From the NCBI GenBank assembly GCA_016858145.1, contig JAEHOE010000010.1, positions 434,001 to 498,000 on the forward strand: a DNA stretch of 64,000 nt. Reading direction: 5' to 3'. Below are positions 11,921 through 22,474 of the stretch, piece after piece. The notes beneath the pieces are model-generated. The model did not search any database and was not told the DNA's origin. It worked only from the letters and a program-made list of their open reading frames with translations. The stretch is from Edaphochlamys debaryana (Eukaryota; Chlorophyta; Chlorophyceae; Chlamydomonadales). Each line of letters opens with the position of its first letter. Positions within the stretch are counted from its first letter, which is position 1. Made by a program: the position numbers and the translations under genes.

Positions 11921-13662
11921 ACGCCCCTTGTTGAGGCGTCAGGCATGTGCACCAACGGCGCTGTTTGTCACCGCCAAGTGGGCACGGAGTGCGCGGACAG
12001 GTGGAGGAAGCGCCCGGCGCTGAGGGGCGGGTCTATCGGTGGCGGCGAATGATGGATGGGGGCAGGTGTGGAAGGGGGAGGTGTGGAAGGCTTGCGGCTA
12101 TGGGACGAGCTTGTTGTGATATGACGAATACCGGACAACGGGGAGGGAGCCATGACTGAGAACCGTTACTAAAGCATTGACGTGAGCTCCCGGGGACATT
12201 CTTGGACAGGAGCTGGGTTGGGGGGGAGGCAGGCTTCACCCAGGAGAGGTGCTGGTGATGCCCGCTGCGTGGGCCCTGGCCTGTTGAGTTTTGTTGTACG
12301 ACAACAGGCGGGCGCGGCGGGACAAAACCCAATCTTGTGAAGGTGAAATGCTGATTTCGCTGCGTGGTGTGCGTTTTGCGCCAATAACATGCCGGCGCGC
12401 TATTGTGCTTGAGAAGTATTGAAGAGCTTTTGACGCAACGGGCATGCTTGTGTCCAGTTGGGATATCGCCCGGACCAGACCTTGCGGTGTCTTGCGCCAA
12501 CCAAGGCCCGTCGTAAGGTGATAGGATCAGGAAGGAGCCTGTGAGGGCAAGGCATGCATATAGCTTTGCCCATGCTTGCCCTGTAAGGAAGAGACCAGGA
12601 GGTGTCCACATGTGCCGCCAAAGCCAGCCGCGAAGAGCCTTCAAGACCAGGAAGCTGCTGGAAGACAGCCTCTGATAGCCTCCACGAGCAACACGGACCA
12701 AGCCCAGGAGCAACGTGGCAGGTCGAGTGGGAGCTTGAGGGCACAGCCTCCGTGTGTCGAGTGGGGGCCCAGCATCCGCGGTACCGCTTCGCCTCAGTGG
12801 GACTAGCAGTACCTCAGTAAGTGGCGGACGCCATGCCACCACTACGAATGCGAATGCCAGGATGCCTGGTTGCCGATGGGGCTGTTTGGCTGCGCCATGG
12901 GAAGGCATGGGAGGAGGGGAAGCAGCGGCCGTGGGCAGTCCTCGCTGGTTACAATAGGGGACCCCGAGAAGGGGTCGTGGCAGCTGAACGCCACGGCCAA
13001 GCAAGCGGCCGACCTCACGGGCCCGCCTCCTGCAGAGCCAGCTGGCCGAAGGCCTCCCTGGCAGCGCAGGTGGCCAGGTCCCAAGTGGTATGCGCCAAGG
13101 GTACCGTGGCAGGTAGAGGATGAGGAGGCATAAGGAAACCGAAGCTCGTGGCATCGCGGTCTGGGCGTGATTTGCAGAGCCTGGGGCGGCTCGCATCAAA
13201 ATGTTACTTACACGTTGCCCTCTAAGGCCCAGTGGGAACGCGCACAGCACCCAGTCACTCCTGCTCAACAACCGACCGCCGTCTTTATGGACGCAAGCGC
13301 AAACGCCTCTTCAGCCGTCAATCCCTTCCGCACGCAAACTCATGCCAATCATGCGTTGCTCCCCCCCCCAAACCCGTCCATCATGTACATGCTATCACCT
13401 ATGCCCACCCTCTGCACATCTGCATCTGCTCTGAACATACCTCCAGCAACGCATGAACGTCACAGTCTCTTCTCGCCTACTATAGGTCTTCTCCCTTACT
13501 AGAGCTCAATGCCATCCAGAGGGCACACATGCTGCAGTCCAGCCCTTACTCCAACCCTACCCCAACCCAATTCGATCGATCGCCGCTGTGCCAAGCCATC
13601 GTGGCCGCACGCCTCACCGCCCTCCTCAGTCCACACACGCTCTCATGCCGGCAGTCGCCCCG
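11921..13662. other. intergenic, convergent 3' flanks
   Basis: Lies between two genes that end towards each other. A TGTAA at 12582-12586 could end the upstream plus-strand transcript and TTACA at 13208-13212 (TGTAA on the minus strand) the BAG transcript. A 412-codon minus-strand frame at 12033-13271 shows no domain and was not accepted. No repeat structure noticed. Confidence 0.4.
13208..13212 (-). promoter_or_regulatory. candidate TGTAA poly(A) signal of the BAG gene
   Basis: TGTAA on the minus strand about 450 bases after the stop codon. This pentamer is the usual poly(A) signal in Chlamydomonas-type algae; at this GC content it is uncommon by chance but not rare. Confidence 0.4.
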
Positions 13663-16600
13663 CTACTCCGTCTGAGTGCTCGCCTCCACCAGCGTCTGCG
13701 ATGAAGTGCCCACAACCGTACCGTCCTCGAGCACCCGAACCACCACCCGAACCACCACCGGCGCCGGCGCTGCTGCTGCAGCTGCGACAGCCGCCGCTGC
13801 CGCCGGCGCCGGCTCCAGTCCGGCCGGCTCGCCGCCGATGCCCCGGCTGCCGAGCTGTGCAGCGGCGGCAGCGGCGGCGGCAGCCCAGGCCAGGGCCGCG
13901 GGCTCCGCCGCCGCCGGCAGCGCCATGGGCGGGTGCCACCGCTGCGACGGCGGCGCCCAGCCGCTGAGCGACGGCGACGACGGCGGCGGCGGCACATCCG
14001 CCGCCTCCGTTGATGCGGACGGCGAAGTCGGGCTGTACGGCAGCTCGCAGCTGTCCTCAGAGACAATGCCAATGGGGCCGGCGACGGTGGCGGCGGTGGC
14101 AGCGGCGGCGCCGACGGTGACGTCATCCTGGCTGGCGCCGCCGACGGAGCCCCAGTCGCCCTGCTCGCTGCAGTCGGAGGCGGTCCGCGTCGTCGCGGCA
14201 GCCTCCGCCGGCTCAGCCGCCTCCGCCAGCGCCTCCGGCTCCGCCTCTACCGCCCGCATCATCGGCGACGGCGAGCGTGCAGGCGACGGCGGCGGCGCAA
14301 CCAGGTCAGATGAAGTGCGAGTCGGCGGCGGGGCGGGCGGCCGCTCCGGAAGGCAGACGGACGGTGCCGGCGACAGGGCCATGGAGGGCACCCGGGGCGC
14401 CTCCGCCTCGGGCACTGCCTCCCACGCCTCCTCGACCGGCGTCGCCTCGGCAGCGGCCGGCCCTGACGCAGCCCCGGATTGAGCCTCGCTCTCCGCCGGG
14501 CTGGCGGCGGCAGGCTCCGCGGCCTCCGCCATCGGCTCAGCCGCCGCCGGCACATCCGCCGCCGCGGCATTGATGTCCGCGTTGTCGCTGCCAATGGCAG
14601 CGGCAGCGTCGGGTTCGGCGGCGTCAGCGTCGGGTACGGCGGCGGCGGCATTTAGCTTGTGCGTGGATCTGCCGTACGCCGCATGGACCTCGTCCTGCAG
14701 CTTGAGGGCGCGGGCGGTGAGGTGCTTGCGCAGAGCGCGCAACTCCTGAGGCAGTCCCTCCATGCTGGGGGGTGGAAGGGGTGGGAGGAGGGCAGGGAGA
14801 GGGACTGCGTCAGCGGTTTGGGCTTGAATGACTCACCGGGGCGCTATGCTGAAGCTTGCCTCACACGCAACGGATCATTGCAGCTCTTTCCCGTGTCTAA
14901 GGGCGCGCTTCCCCGTTTTCACCCTCCCGCCTTGTCCTGCCGACCACAGTCTATTCCCCCCCATTATCCCCCGGCCCCTACGCCCTTCCCCGGCCCCTAT
15001 ACCCTTCTCAACACGCCTCCCCTCAGGCCCGACCTAGCCTCCCATCCGACCCCCTCCCATCCCGCCCCCTCCCATCCCATGAACTGCCCTCCCGCCCAGC
15101 CCCCGCCCCAACCCCTTGGTCCCTCTTCTGCCCTCCTCCCCGTCCCTCTTCTGACCTCCTCCCCATCCCAACACCGCCCTCCTTCCCATCCCTCTCCTGC
15201 CCTCCTCCCCATCCCGGCCCCGCCCTCACCTGTCCAGCTTGAAGATGGCCCGCATGGCCAGCTCGTTCACCTCCACGCACTGACGGTCCGTTATGTTGCC
15301 GTCCGTGCATCCCATGAAGGCGTAGTAGCGGGAGGCAGCTTCGCGCAGCTCCGAGGCCACACCCGCCAGCGCACGCAGCGAGGCCGCGTGGCGGTGCAGC
15401 CGCCAGCCGCGCCACGTGCTCTGGATCGTACGGGCGGCCTGGGACTTAGTCATGGTGGGAGACGAAGCGCCGCGGCGGAAGGCGGAGGTGAAGGGGGTGG
15501 AGGGCTTGGCGGCGGCGGAGGTGGAGGTGGAGGTGGAGGTGGAGGCGGGGGAGGGGGTGGTGGGGCTGGGCCGGGGCGCGGGCTTGCTGGGGCCGACGGC
15601 AGCGGCACCAGCGGCGGCGGCCGAGGTTGAGGCGGCGGCGGAGGGCAGGTTGGAGGAGGGGCCACGGCTGAGAGAAAGCTCCATGGGAGGCCGCGGCACG
15701 AGCGCGCTCGGGTGGCGCTCCAGCGTCGACGCTCCGGCGGTGGTTGCCGCGGGCTTGCTAGTGACCGGTACCGCTGCGGCGTTGCCGCCAGGCTTGTCAA
15801 ACACGCGCACCTGGATGCGAGTGGGGCCGGCGGCGGCGGCGGCGGTGGCAGGGGCGCTGGAGGTCGCGGCGGCCGACGACGGCGCGGGCCGCCGCGGCGG
15901 CGTGCTGGGCCGAGGGGAGTCGCGGCCGCCAGCTGCCGAAGCGTCAGAGCCCTTGGCGGCTGGGGCGGCGGCGGCTGCGGCGGCGGTGGGCTTGGCGTCT
16001 GCGGCCTTGGCGGCGGGCTGCTTGGCTGCCTCCGCCGCCGTCAGGGGGGCCTTGAAGGCCAGGCCGCTGACCGGATCGTACAGCCACACCCACTTTGGCT
16101 GCGGCTGCGCCGCCGGTGCGGTCTCCTGCTGCGGCGCCCGCTGCGTGAGGGGCTGCTTGGAGGCCGCCACAGCCGGGGCGGTGGCGGCGGAGCGAGCGGG
16201 GTTGGTGACCTCATCGTCGTCGTCCTCCTCCGACTCAGATCCAGATCTGGGCTGTTGCGGCTGTTGCGCTGCCCGCCGGGTGGGCTGTTGCGCGCGCTGC
16301 TGCTGCTGTTGCGGCTTGGCCGCCTGGCGCCGTGGCACGGGCACCTCGCACGACTCCTCCTCGTCTCCGCTGAAACCGGGCGTGGCGAAGGGGAAGGCGG
16401 GCTGCCTCAGGGATGCAGCGGGGTAGCCGCTGGGCCCGTAGGCGTAGGCCGAGCGGGGCGGGGCTGCGGCTGCCGGGCGTGCGCGGGCCGGGGCGGGGGC
16501 CGGGGCGGGGCGCAGGACTTGCCGGCCGAAGGGGTCCACAGTGAGGATGTAGGGGGTGGAATCGGAGGCGGGCTCATCGTCGGAGGGAGTCTCGTCGGCG

Positions 16601-17031
16601 GTGGGGATGGCGAAGGGGAAGAAGGGGTGGGCGCGCGGGGGCGGCGCTTGGGTCCGGGGTCGGGAGGGCCGGGCCGCGTAGCCGCGGGGAGCGTAGCCGA
16701 ACGCAGGAGGGGCCCTGGGGGAGGAGGGCACAGGAGGGCACGCAGTGTGTCAGCACGCTTCTCGAACGCAAACATGCTTGCACAAGGACGACAGCACGCG
16801 TCAGCTTCGAGGCAGCAACGTGGCGACACACATTCCCGAAAGCGCTGAGCGCATGCTTGCGTCGGCACAACCCGCCCCGTCACGCCCGGTGCTCCTGACT
16901 CTATGACTCTCCTACCTTGATGCAGGGTAGTATGCGCCCATCGCCGGATGCAGATAGGGCCAAACTTCATCTTCAACCTCTTCGGCCGGGTAAACTCCCG
17001 GCCAGACGGATTCGGGCCACGCCCGGAACAT
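13663..17031 (-). CDS. IQ-motif and BAG-domain protein (plant BAG5/BAG6-like co-chaperone)
   Basis: Three exons, 17031-16916, 16714-15230 and 14764-13663, give 900 residues. BAG domains bind the Hsp70 ATPase domain and act as nucleotide exchange factors; plant BAG5-7 place a calmodulin-binding IQ motif directly before it (family knowledge). Here AARTIQSTWRGWRLHRHAA matches IQxxxRGxxxR near residue 465, and the following helices (ASELREAASRYYAF, ITDRQCVEVNELAMRAIFKL, GLPQELRALRKHLTARALKL) match the three-helix BAG fold; intron 2 cuts the domain at Asp-Ser. The N-terminus is Tyr/Pro-rich (WPYLHPAMGAYYPASR) as in BAG6, and the rest is Ala/Pro/Ser low complexity, disordered by composition. The start is the first Met of the first exon; an upstream in-frame open stretch exists but includes the TATA box. 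Confidence 0.85.
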
Positions 17032-17165
17032 CCTCTCTATATCGCACAAACAGAGGTATAACAGGGGACTGGAAAGCTTCCTAACGTGCTTGGTCGCGAG
17101 AAATGCTGAACCAACCCGCTGCGCAGGCCAATGTATACCGTCTACAAGCTTCACAGAGTGAGCGG

Positions 17166-17174
17166 TATATAATA
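17166..17174 (-). promoter_or_regulatory. TATA box of the BAG gene
   Basis: TATATA-type core read on the minus strand, about 135 bases upstream of the assigned start codon, at a plausible distance for a short 5' UTR. Confidence 0.5.
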
Positions 17175-17247
17175 CTATGATGCGCAGAGGTCGGTCGCGG
17201 GCTGTTAAGCACATCCGCGCCAATCTCCGGGCCTGTCGTAGTGACGC

Positions 17248-17265
17248 TTCGAGACCCTTCTGGAG
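17248..17265 (-). promoter_or_regulatory. heat-shock-element-like repeat upstream of the BAG gene
   Basis: Four pentamer units in 5-base phase, TTCnnGAC nn TTC nn GAG, roughly 80 bases upstream of the TATA box. Heat shock factors bind inverted nGAAn units in this phase; two of the four units are imperfect (GAC, GAG). BAG5/BAG6-type genes of plants are heat-induced, which fits. Confidence 0.45.
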
Positions 17266-17980
17266 TCGGCTCGGGAAGCTCCGAGCTGCTCGGAGTCGCG
17301 AAGCTGCCAGAGTCTGTCGCAGACGCCCCACGTTGTATCGCTGATCTGTGAGAGCTCTTTAGGCAATCAAGGCGTGTGCTCTTCGTAGCGACTCCGAGTC
17401 GTTAGGTTACAGCGCGAAGCGCGAAAGGCTCCCCGACTTGCCGCGCAGCGCGACGCACAATATCGGACATGAAGAGGGATGCACACTTTCCTGGTTACAG
17501 CGGCTGGCCCTGGCCACGGCCTCGCGGCGCTCCCAACCGCCCCCAGCCCCGCATTGCTGGCACCCTGCCTTCTTCTCTCGCGTTGCGACAGCGCGCTCAG
17601 CTGCATCCCCCTTCATCATCGTCATCGTCCGGACTACGCTGCACGGCCCCTGCGAGCACAGAAGCCCCCAGCCCCTCGACCCCGCCCCCTTGCGACGTCC
17701 GCCCGGTCGCCGAGCCAGCCCGCTCACGTCCTGCAACCGACGCCACCATCCCAGACCCCGCAGCGAGCGCCGGAAGCACTTGGGCCCCAGCCATCCACTG
17801 GGTTCAGTCCCTGCATGTCACCGGCCCCGGGCTCCCGGAGTCGCCCCGTGTGCCAAACCGCGCCTCAACCCCCGCCCCCATTCATGTTGCACATTTCGGA
17901 AGGGCAAGTAGGTCGCCCGCCTCTCCACGGACCCATACCGCGCAGGCACGCCGACACGGGGTAATCCCGGGGGGCTTCGC

Positions 17981-18017
17981 CGCCCGAAGAGCCTGACGGC
18001 GGCGGCTCAGCCCAAAA
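17981..18017 (-). repeat. 37-bp hairpin-forming sequence, copy 1
   Basis: Identical over 37 bases to 46389-46425. On the minus (sense) strand it contains GAGCC, a ten-base spacer and GGCTC, able to form a stem-loop. It lies 44 bases after the stop codon of the UVR/TPR gene. Confidence 0.8.
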
Positions 18018-18060
18018 AGGGTCAGCGCACACTCCGCCCGGCCTCCGCCTCAGTCGCGCC

Positions 18061-21000
18061 TCAGTCGTCCGCCTCCGATGAGGAGCGCAGCTGCTTCTTG
18101 AGTTCCCCGGCGAAACGGCGGATGTTATCCATGCCTGGGGCGGGAGGGGCGAGTGTTTGGAAACCAGGGTCAGGGCGTCAGGGTCAGGAGGGCGGAGACG
18201 GGCGGAGCAGGGTGATGGCGGCCGGCGTCCGCCGCAGGGGGGCCCCGCCGGGACTGCATGGGCGATCGCGAGGTCAGGATGGTGCAGGGATACCATAAGG
18301 CGTGCAAGGGCTGCGCTTGTAAAGTGAACTGCTGTGAGTGCCTGGCTGAGAGACCAGGAGGAACCTGCCTGGCAGGCGGCACCTCCACGGGCCCCACACT
18401 TGCAAGCCGAGTGAGGTATGATGCCGGGGTGGCGGGCATAGCCCCCGCGCAGTACACAAGCAACAAGGCCATCTAGCGCTACACGGACCGGTACGCGCAG
18501 ACGATGTAGTCGGTGATGCGGCTGATAGCGGCTATGCTAGAGTAACCGGCATGCTGTTGCTGCCGATGATGTAGAGCTGCGCCGGTTACCGCTAGCAGAC
18601 TGATACAGGGCCTATGGGATACAGGCGTGAATAGCACTTTCCTGAGCCGCTTGAAGAAGCCCCCAGCCGTGAAGCGTGCCAGTCCACTATGGTCATCATG
18701 CGCGAGCGCATCATGATGCCGGGGTGTGTCGAAGTGGACAGCGCGCGGAAAGGATGGGGGTCCACCCATCGAGGCCCTCCGCCGGCGCCTCTCCTGCACG
18801 CCTTGCGCTTTCCGTTCCGGCCCCGAGCCGCGCTCATGCGTCCAATCCCGCCCGAGCCCGCCCAGGCCCGCCCGGGCCCACCTGGGTGGATGGCGAGTGC
18901 CCCCTCGAACGCCGCGAGCGCTTCCTCGAAGCGCGAGAGCCGCAGCAGGCACAGGCCCAGACCCGAGGCAGCGCCGAAGTGGTAGGGCTGAGTTGGTGGG
19001 GAGGTGGGAAACGGAAGGAAAGACACTCAGGGCAGCAGCACACGTGCAAAGGGAAAGGCCTCGGCACGCGTGGGCCAAGGGTTTGTGCTGGGGGAGGGTG
19101 CAGGCAGGGGTAGCAGGACCTCGCTCGCCCGGAACCCCTTGCTGCACCGTTTCGAGGGCATCGACTGGGCAAGAGCTGCAGTGCGCCGGCAAGGATCCCC
19201 TTTCTGCACCCTGTAGAGGGCGTCGTTCCGACACGGACGCACCTGCATCTGCAGCACCCGCCTGCAGTCCTCGATGCTGTCCTCGTACCGGTCCATCATG
19301 AACAGAGTCGTGGCGCGCTTGTTATAGGCCTGCAGAGGGGGGCGGGGGGGGGGGCGCGTCCAAGGGGCCCATGCCGAGGCGTCACGAGGGGCGACAACAG
19401 CCTCGAGATGCGTGGGGCGGGGAAGCGCAGGGTTGGACAGGCGGGAGTGAGGAAGTGCCAGTGCCCGGGGGTGACTGATGTACCATGGCCCTAAGACACT
19501 AGTGCTGCGGTACGTAAGCCGTTGCCTGCAACAATTTCAACGGAAAACTGCTGACTAAGTGCCGGTAACCCACCTCCGTGAAGCTGGGCTGCAGCTGGAT
19601 CATCATGTCGAACACCCCCAGGGCCTTGTCGTACAGGGCGGGCGAACGCAGGTACGCGCAGCCCTCCGTCATGAGCTCGTTGAGGCGGGGGTCCCTGGGG
19701 GGAGGGAGCGAGGGGGGCGAGGGGAAGGCAGGGGTCGGGAAAGCGTCGGGTGTACGCGCAACGCGGCGGCGGGGTGGAGAGCTCGTGCCTGTGGTACAGA
19801 TGAAGCGGGGAGGGAAGCGGGCAACAAAGGGGCAAGAGTTGGGCGTGGTAGCGGGGGCGGGGCGAGGGCGCCATCTGGCCGTGGCGAGAAACGCAGGGTG
19901 CCATCCTGCGCAGGGCATACCGCTCTGCCCCCGCTCCACCCCCTCAGCCTGCGACGTCCTCCCAGCGCCTCCCACAGCCGGCCTCCCACTCCGCTGCCCC
20001 CTGTCTGCCCCATCCCCCTCATGTACCGGTAAACCGCACGAGCCTCCTCCCCTCCTCCCCCGGCCCTGCACCCCCACCTGCTCCGCATGAAGATGCTCCA
20101 CATGGCCTCCTCAGTGGCCGCCTGCAGCTCCGGAACCCCCAGGCAGGCAGCCAGGTCGGGAACGACGGCCGGCTCGCCCGCCTCGCCTGCGAGGAGCAGC
20201 AGGAGGGATGGGTGTGGGACGTGCAGGTGGGGTGTGGGCTGTGGCGCGGCACAGGCATGAGCGCGGGCAAAGCGTGCGTTGTGGCGTGGGCAGGGGGGGA
20301 ATGAGGGGCATGAAGCAAGGGAGAAGCAGTGGGGCTGTACGGGCGGTAACGCTCAACGAGAGAATCGGGCACCAGGCGACCTTGCCGCTTGTCCCTCCCG
20401 CCCCTGCTTCCAGCCAATGGAGTGGCCCTAAACTCCCCAGACTTGAGCGTGGGGTGCAAGGGCCGCCCCGATGGCAGAACTCGAGCCAACCCCGGCCCGG
20501 TAACCCGCGTTGCCCCAAAGGATCCTGCTGCCTAACGCCCATGCCCCCCATAATTCAGGCCTGGTTGCACACGCTACATGCAACACCCGCATAGCATGAC
20601 TGGGCTCTGCCCCAACTCACTCAGGTTTGCTATGGTCTGGAGCTGCTCCTGCACCGTGCCCATCCGCAACCGCCCAACCTGCCCCAGCGCATACTGCATG
20701 AGCGGGGGCAGGCTGTCTGCGAGGGTCTGCACGCCAAGCGATAGGGCATGACATGGGAGGAAGGGTTTGGTGGGATGACATGGGTGGAAGGGTTTGGGGG
20801 GGATGGGGGGGAGGGAGCACGGCGCGCACGTCCGGCGCGCTCGTGGCTGCCACACGCTCGCGTGGCGACCACACGTGGCGACGGTCCCCACCTCCCGGGG
20901 GCCACCGCCCGGGGGCCGCCCCCAAGGTCCGTGCGCACCTGCTGCTCGTCCCTCAGCTTTGCTGCAAGGGTGTAGTTCTCATCCGCGATGGCCACCTTGA

Positions 21001-21380
21001 GCTGCCTGGGGGGCACCGTGCGGTAGGCATCGCTGCGTGTGGACTTCAGGAACCCTTGTCGGGACTTCCGGGCCAGGGAAACTAGCAACGCAGGTGCTGC
21101 TGTGTCCGTGTGAACGTCAGCAGGGGCTCAGCGCGTGTCCCCACCGTTGGAGAAGCCGGAGCCGAGACCATGCAGCATCCGAATTCTCCTCAGAGCGTCC
21201 GGAAGGTCCGGCAACGACATCGTCCGGCCCTGGAGCCGAAGCTTGTTGAGCGCTTGCTCGCGCGACCGTAACTTGCCAGGCCCGGTGTCGGGTGGCGACT
21301 GTCGCGTGAGTTGCTCGCCGAGCGGAACAACGCGAAGGCAGAGCCCGCGGTGTCAAAGCTTGGCGCATAGTGAGGGGCAT
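18061..21380 (-). CDS. plastid-type UVR-motif and TPR-repeat protein
   Basis: Eight exons, 21380-21145, 21005-20939, 20726-20621, 20186-20078, 19694-19574, 19329-19243, 18987-18882 and 18134-18061, give 301 residues in unbroken frame. The first 70 residues are Arg/Ala/Thr-rich and resemble a chloroplast transit peptide. A UVR motif spans the first splice (LQRQLKVAIADENYTLAAKL), a short helical hairpin best known from UvrB/UvrC and from Clp/Executer-type plastid proteins as a protein-protein contact. TPR-like helices follow: DKALGVFDMMIQLQPSF, RYEDSIEDCRRVLQMQ and FEEALAAFEGALAIHPG. It ends in a basic helix and acidic tail. Plants have similar UVR-containing plastid proteins; a DNA repair role is not implied. 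The 747-base intron 7 contains a relic repeat. Confidence 0.82.
18459..18527 (+). repeat. relic dispersed repeat, copy 2
   Basis: Aligns with 4514-4583; lies inside intron 7 of the UVR/TPR gene in antisense orientation to it. Differences between copies are mainly substitutions, several at third codon positions of the shared frame. Confidence 0.55.
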
Positions 21381-22474
21381 CCTTCGTTCCCCTACGCAGG
21401 CACGCCCGGCAGAGGGCTGTCTTTGGAAGCTGCAGCGTCGATCCTAAACTGTGCACGTTGAGGAAAGTGGCACGCAGCAGCCGCGGCTGCAGAGGCATGC
21501 GGAGCGCAAGCATATGCGGGGCAGAAGCGCAAGTTGCAGTGCACGGCACGTCTATCACACGCCCGCATTCCCCGACCACTGCCGAGGTTTTCCCCCCCCC
21601 GCGTGCACACCCCTGCATAAATTGACATGCGAGATTTGATCATAGGCAGACCTGGAGCTTTGCGACGTAGACAACGCGGCGTAGTGCCGTCGTGCCCTTG
21701 GCTGACCGCATCACCGTACGGTTCGTACGCTTCCAGGACGCGGCTCCCGGTCATGCCCGACCCAAGGAGTCTATCGGGAAGGGTGCTTGAGGCAGAAGCA
21801 ATACAGTGAGCCGAGTACCGTCGAGGACCTTCAGGGCGGTGTCAGGGGCGGTGAGGTGTGGGTGCCCCGCGCAGGGCCCCGCGCCCTGCCCAGTTATGTG
21901 CGATAAATCAAGTGCTTTATCTGGTGCGCATCCAGTTTGTCAAGCCTCCCGGCACGTCCTCGAGGACTCATCACGAACGCGGTTCCGTAAGGTGGAAGGC
22001 CTCGTAGGCCAAATCCCCGCATCCTGTGTGTCCTATATGCCCCCCGGCCCCCCGCGCTATATACGTTTAGATAACTGAATGCTATGCACTTGTAAGCTTC
22101 ACATAGTAGCAGGCGACACGTGCGCCTTCGGCCTCCGCGGGATACGTGTTGTGTTTTACAGACCGCCAAACCCTCAATGGCTCTTGCGAGCAGCGTCGCC
22201 TGAGGTCTGGGTTCGTCACATACCTGAAGTAAGGCCGTTTTGACTTTAAACCGGTGGCACTGAGCATCTGGTAATCCCATCACCCTCGCGCAGGTGTTTC
22301 GCAGGTGAAACCTTGCTTCACAGGAATGGCATTCACCGACAGCGTGGAGCGGAGCCTGCGATTTGGCCAACCTTTCTCGGGGTCCGGCTCATTCGGCGAG
22401 ATACGCCTGGTGAGGTGGCCGCGCCGTTATGGGCGATTGCGAAACGAGTAGACTGGGCCGTTTAACGCTAGCTG
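21381..22474. other. divergent intergenic region
   Basis: Separates the minus-strand UVR/TPR gene from the plus-strand gene at 22475, so it should contain both promoters. A TATATA core occurs at 22058-22063. No other structure recognised. Confidence 0.4.

Larger units (their letters stand above)
17032..18060. other. intergenic: BAG promoter and 3' flank of the UVR/TPR gene
   Basis: The first 300 bases carry the TATA and heat-shock-like sites. The rest should hold the 3' UTR of the UVR/TPR gene, including the 37-bp shared sequence at 17981-18017 and TTACA motifs near 17406 and 17495. Open frames on the plus strand at 17469-17996 show no domain. Confidence 0.4.

Noticed and set aside
12033..13271. 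412-codon minus-strand open frame
   Set aside because: No domain, amino-acid use unlike the accepted genes, and no splice-consistent extension; long chance frames are common at this GC content.
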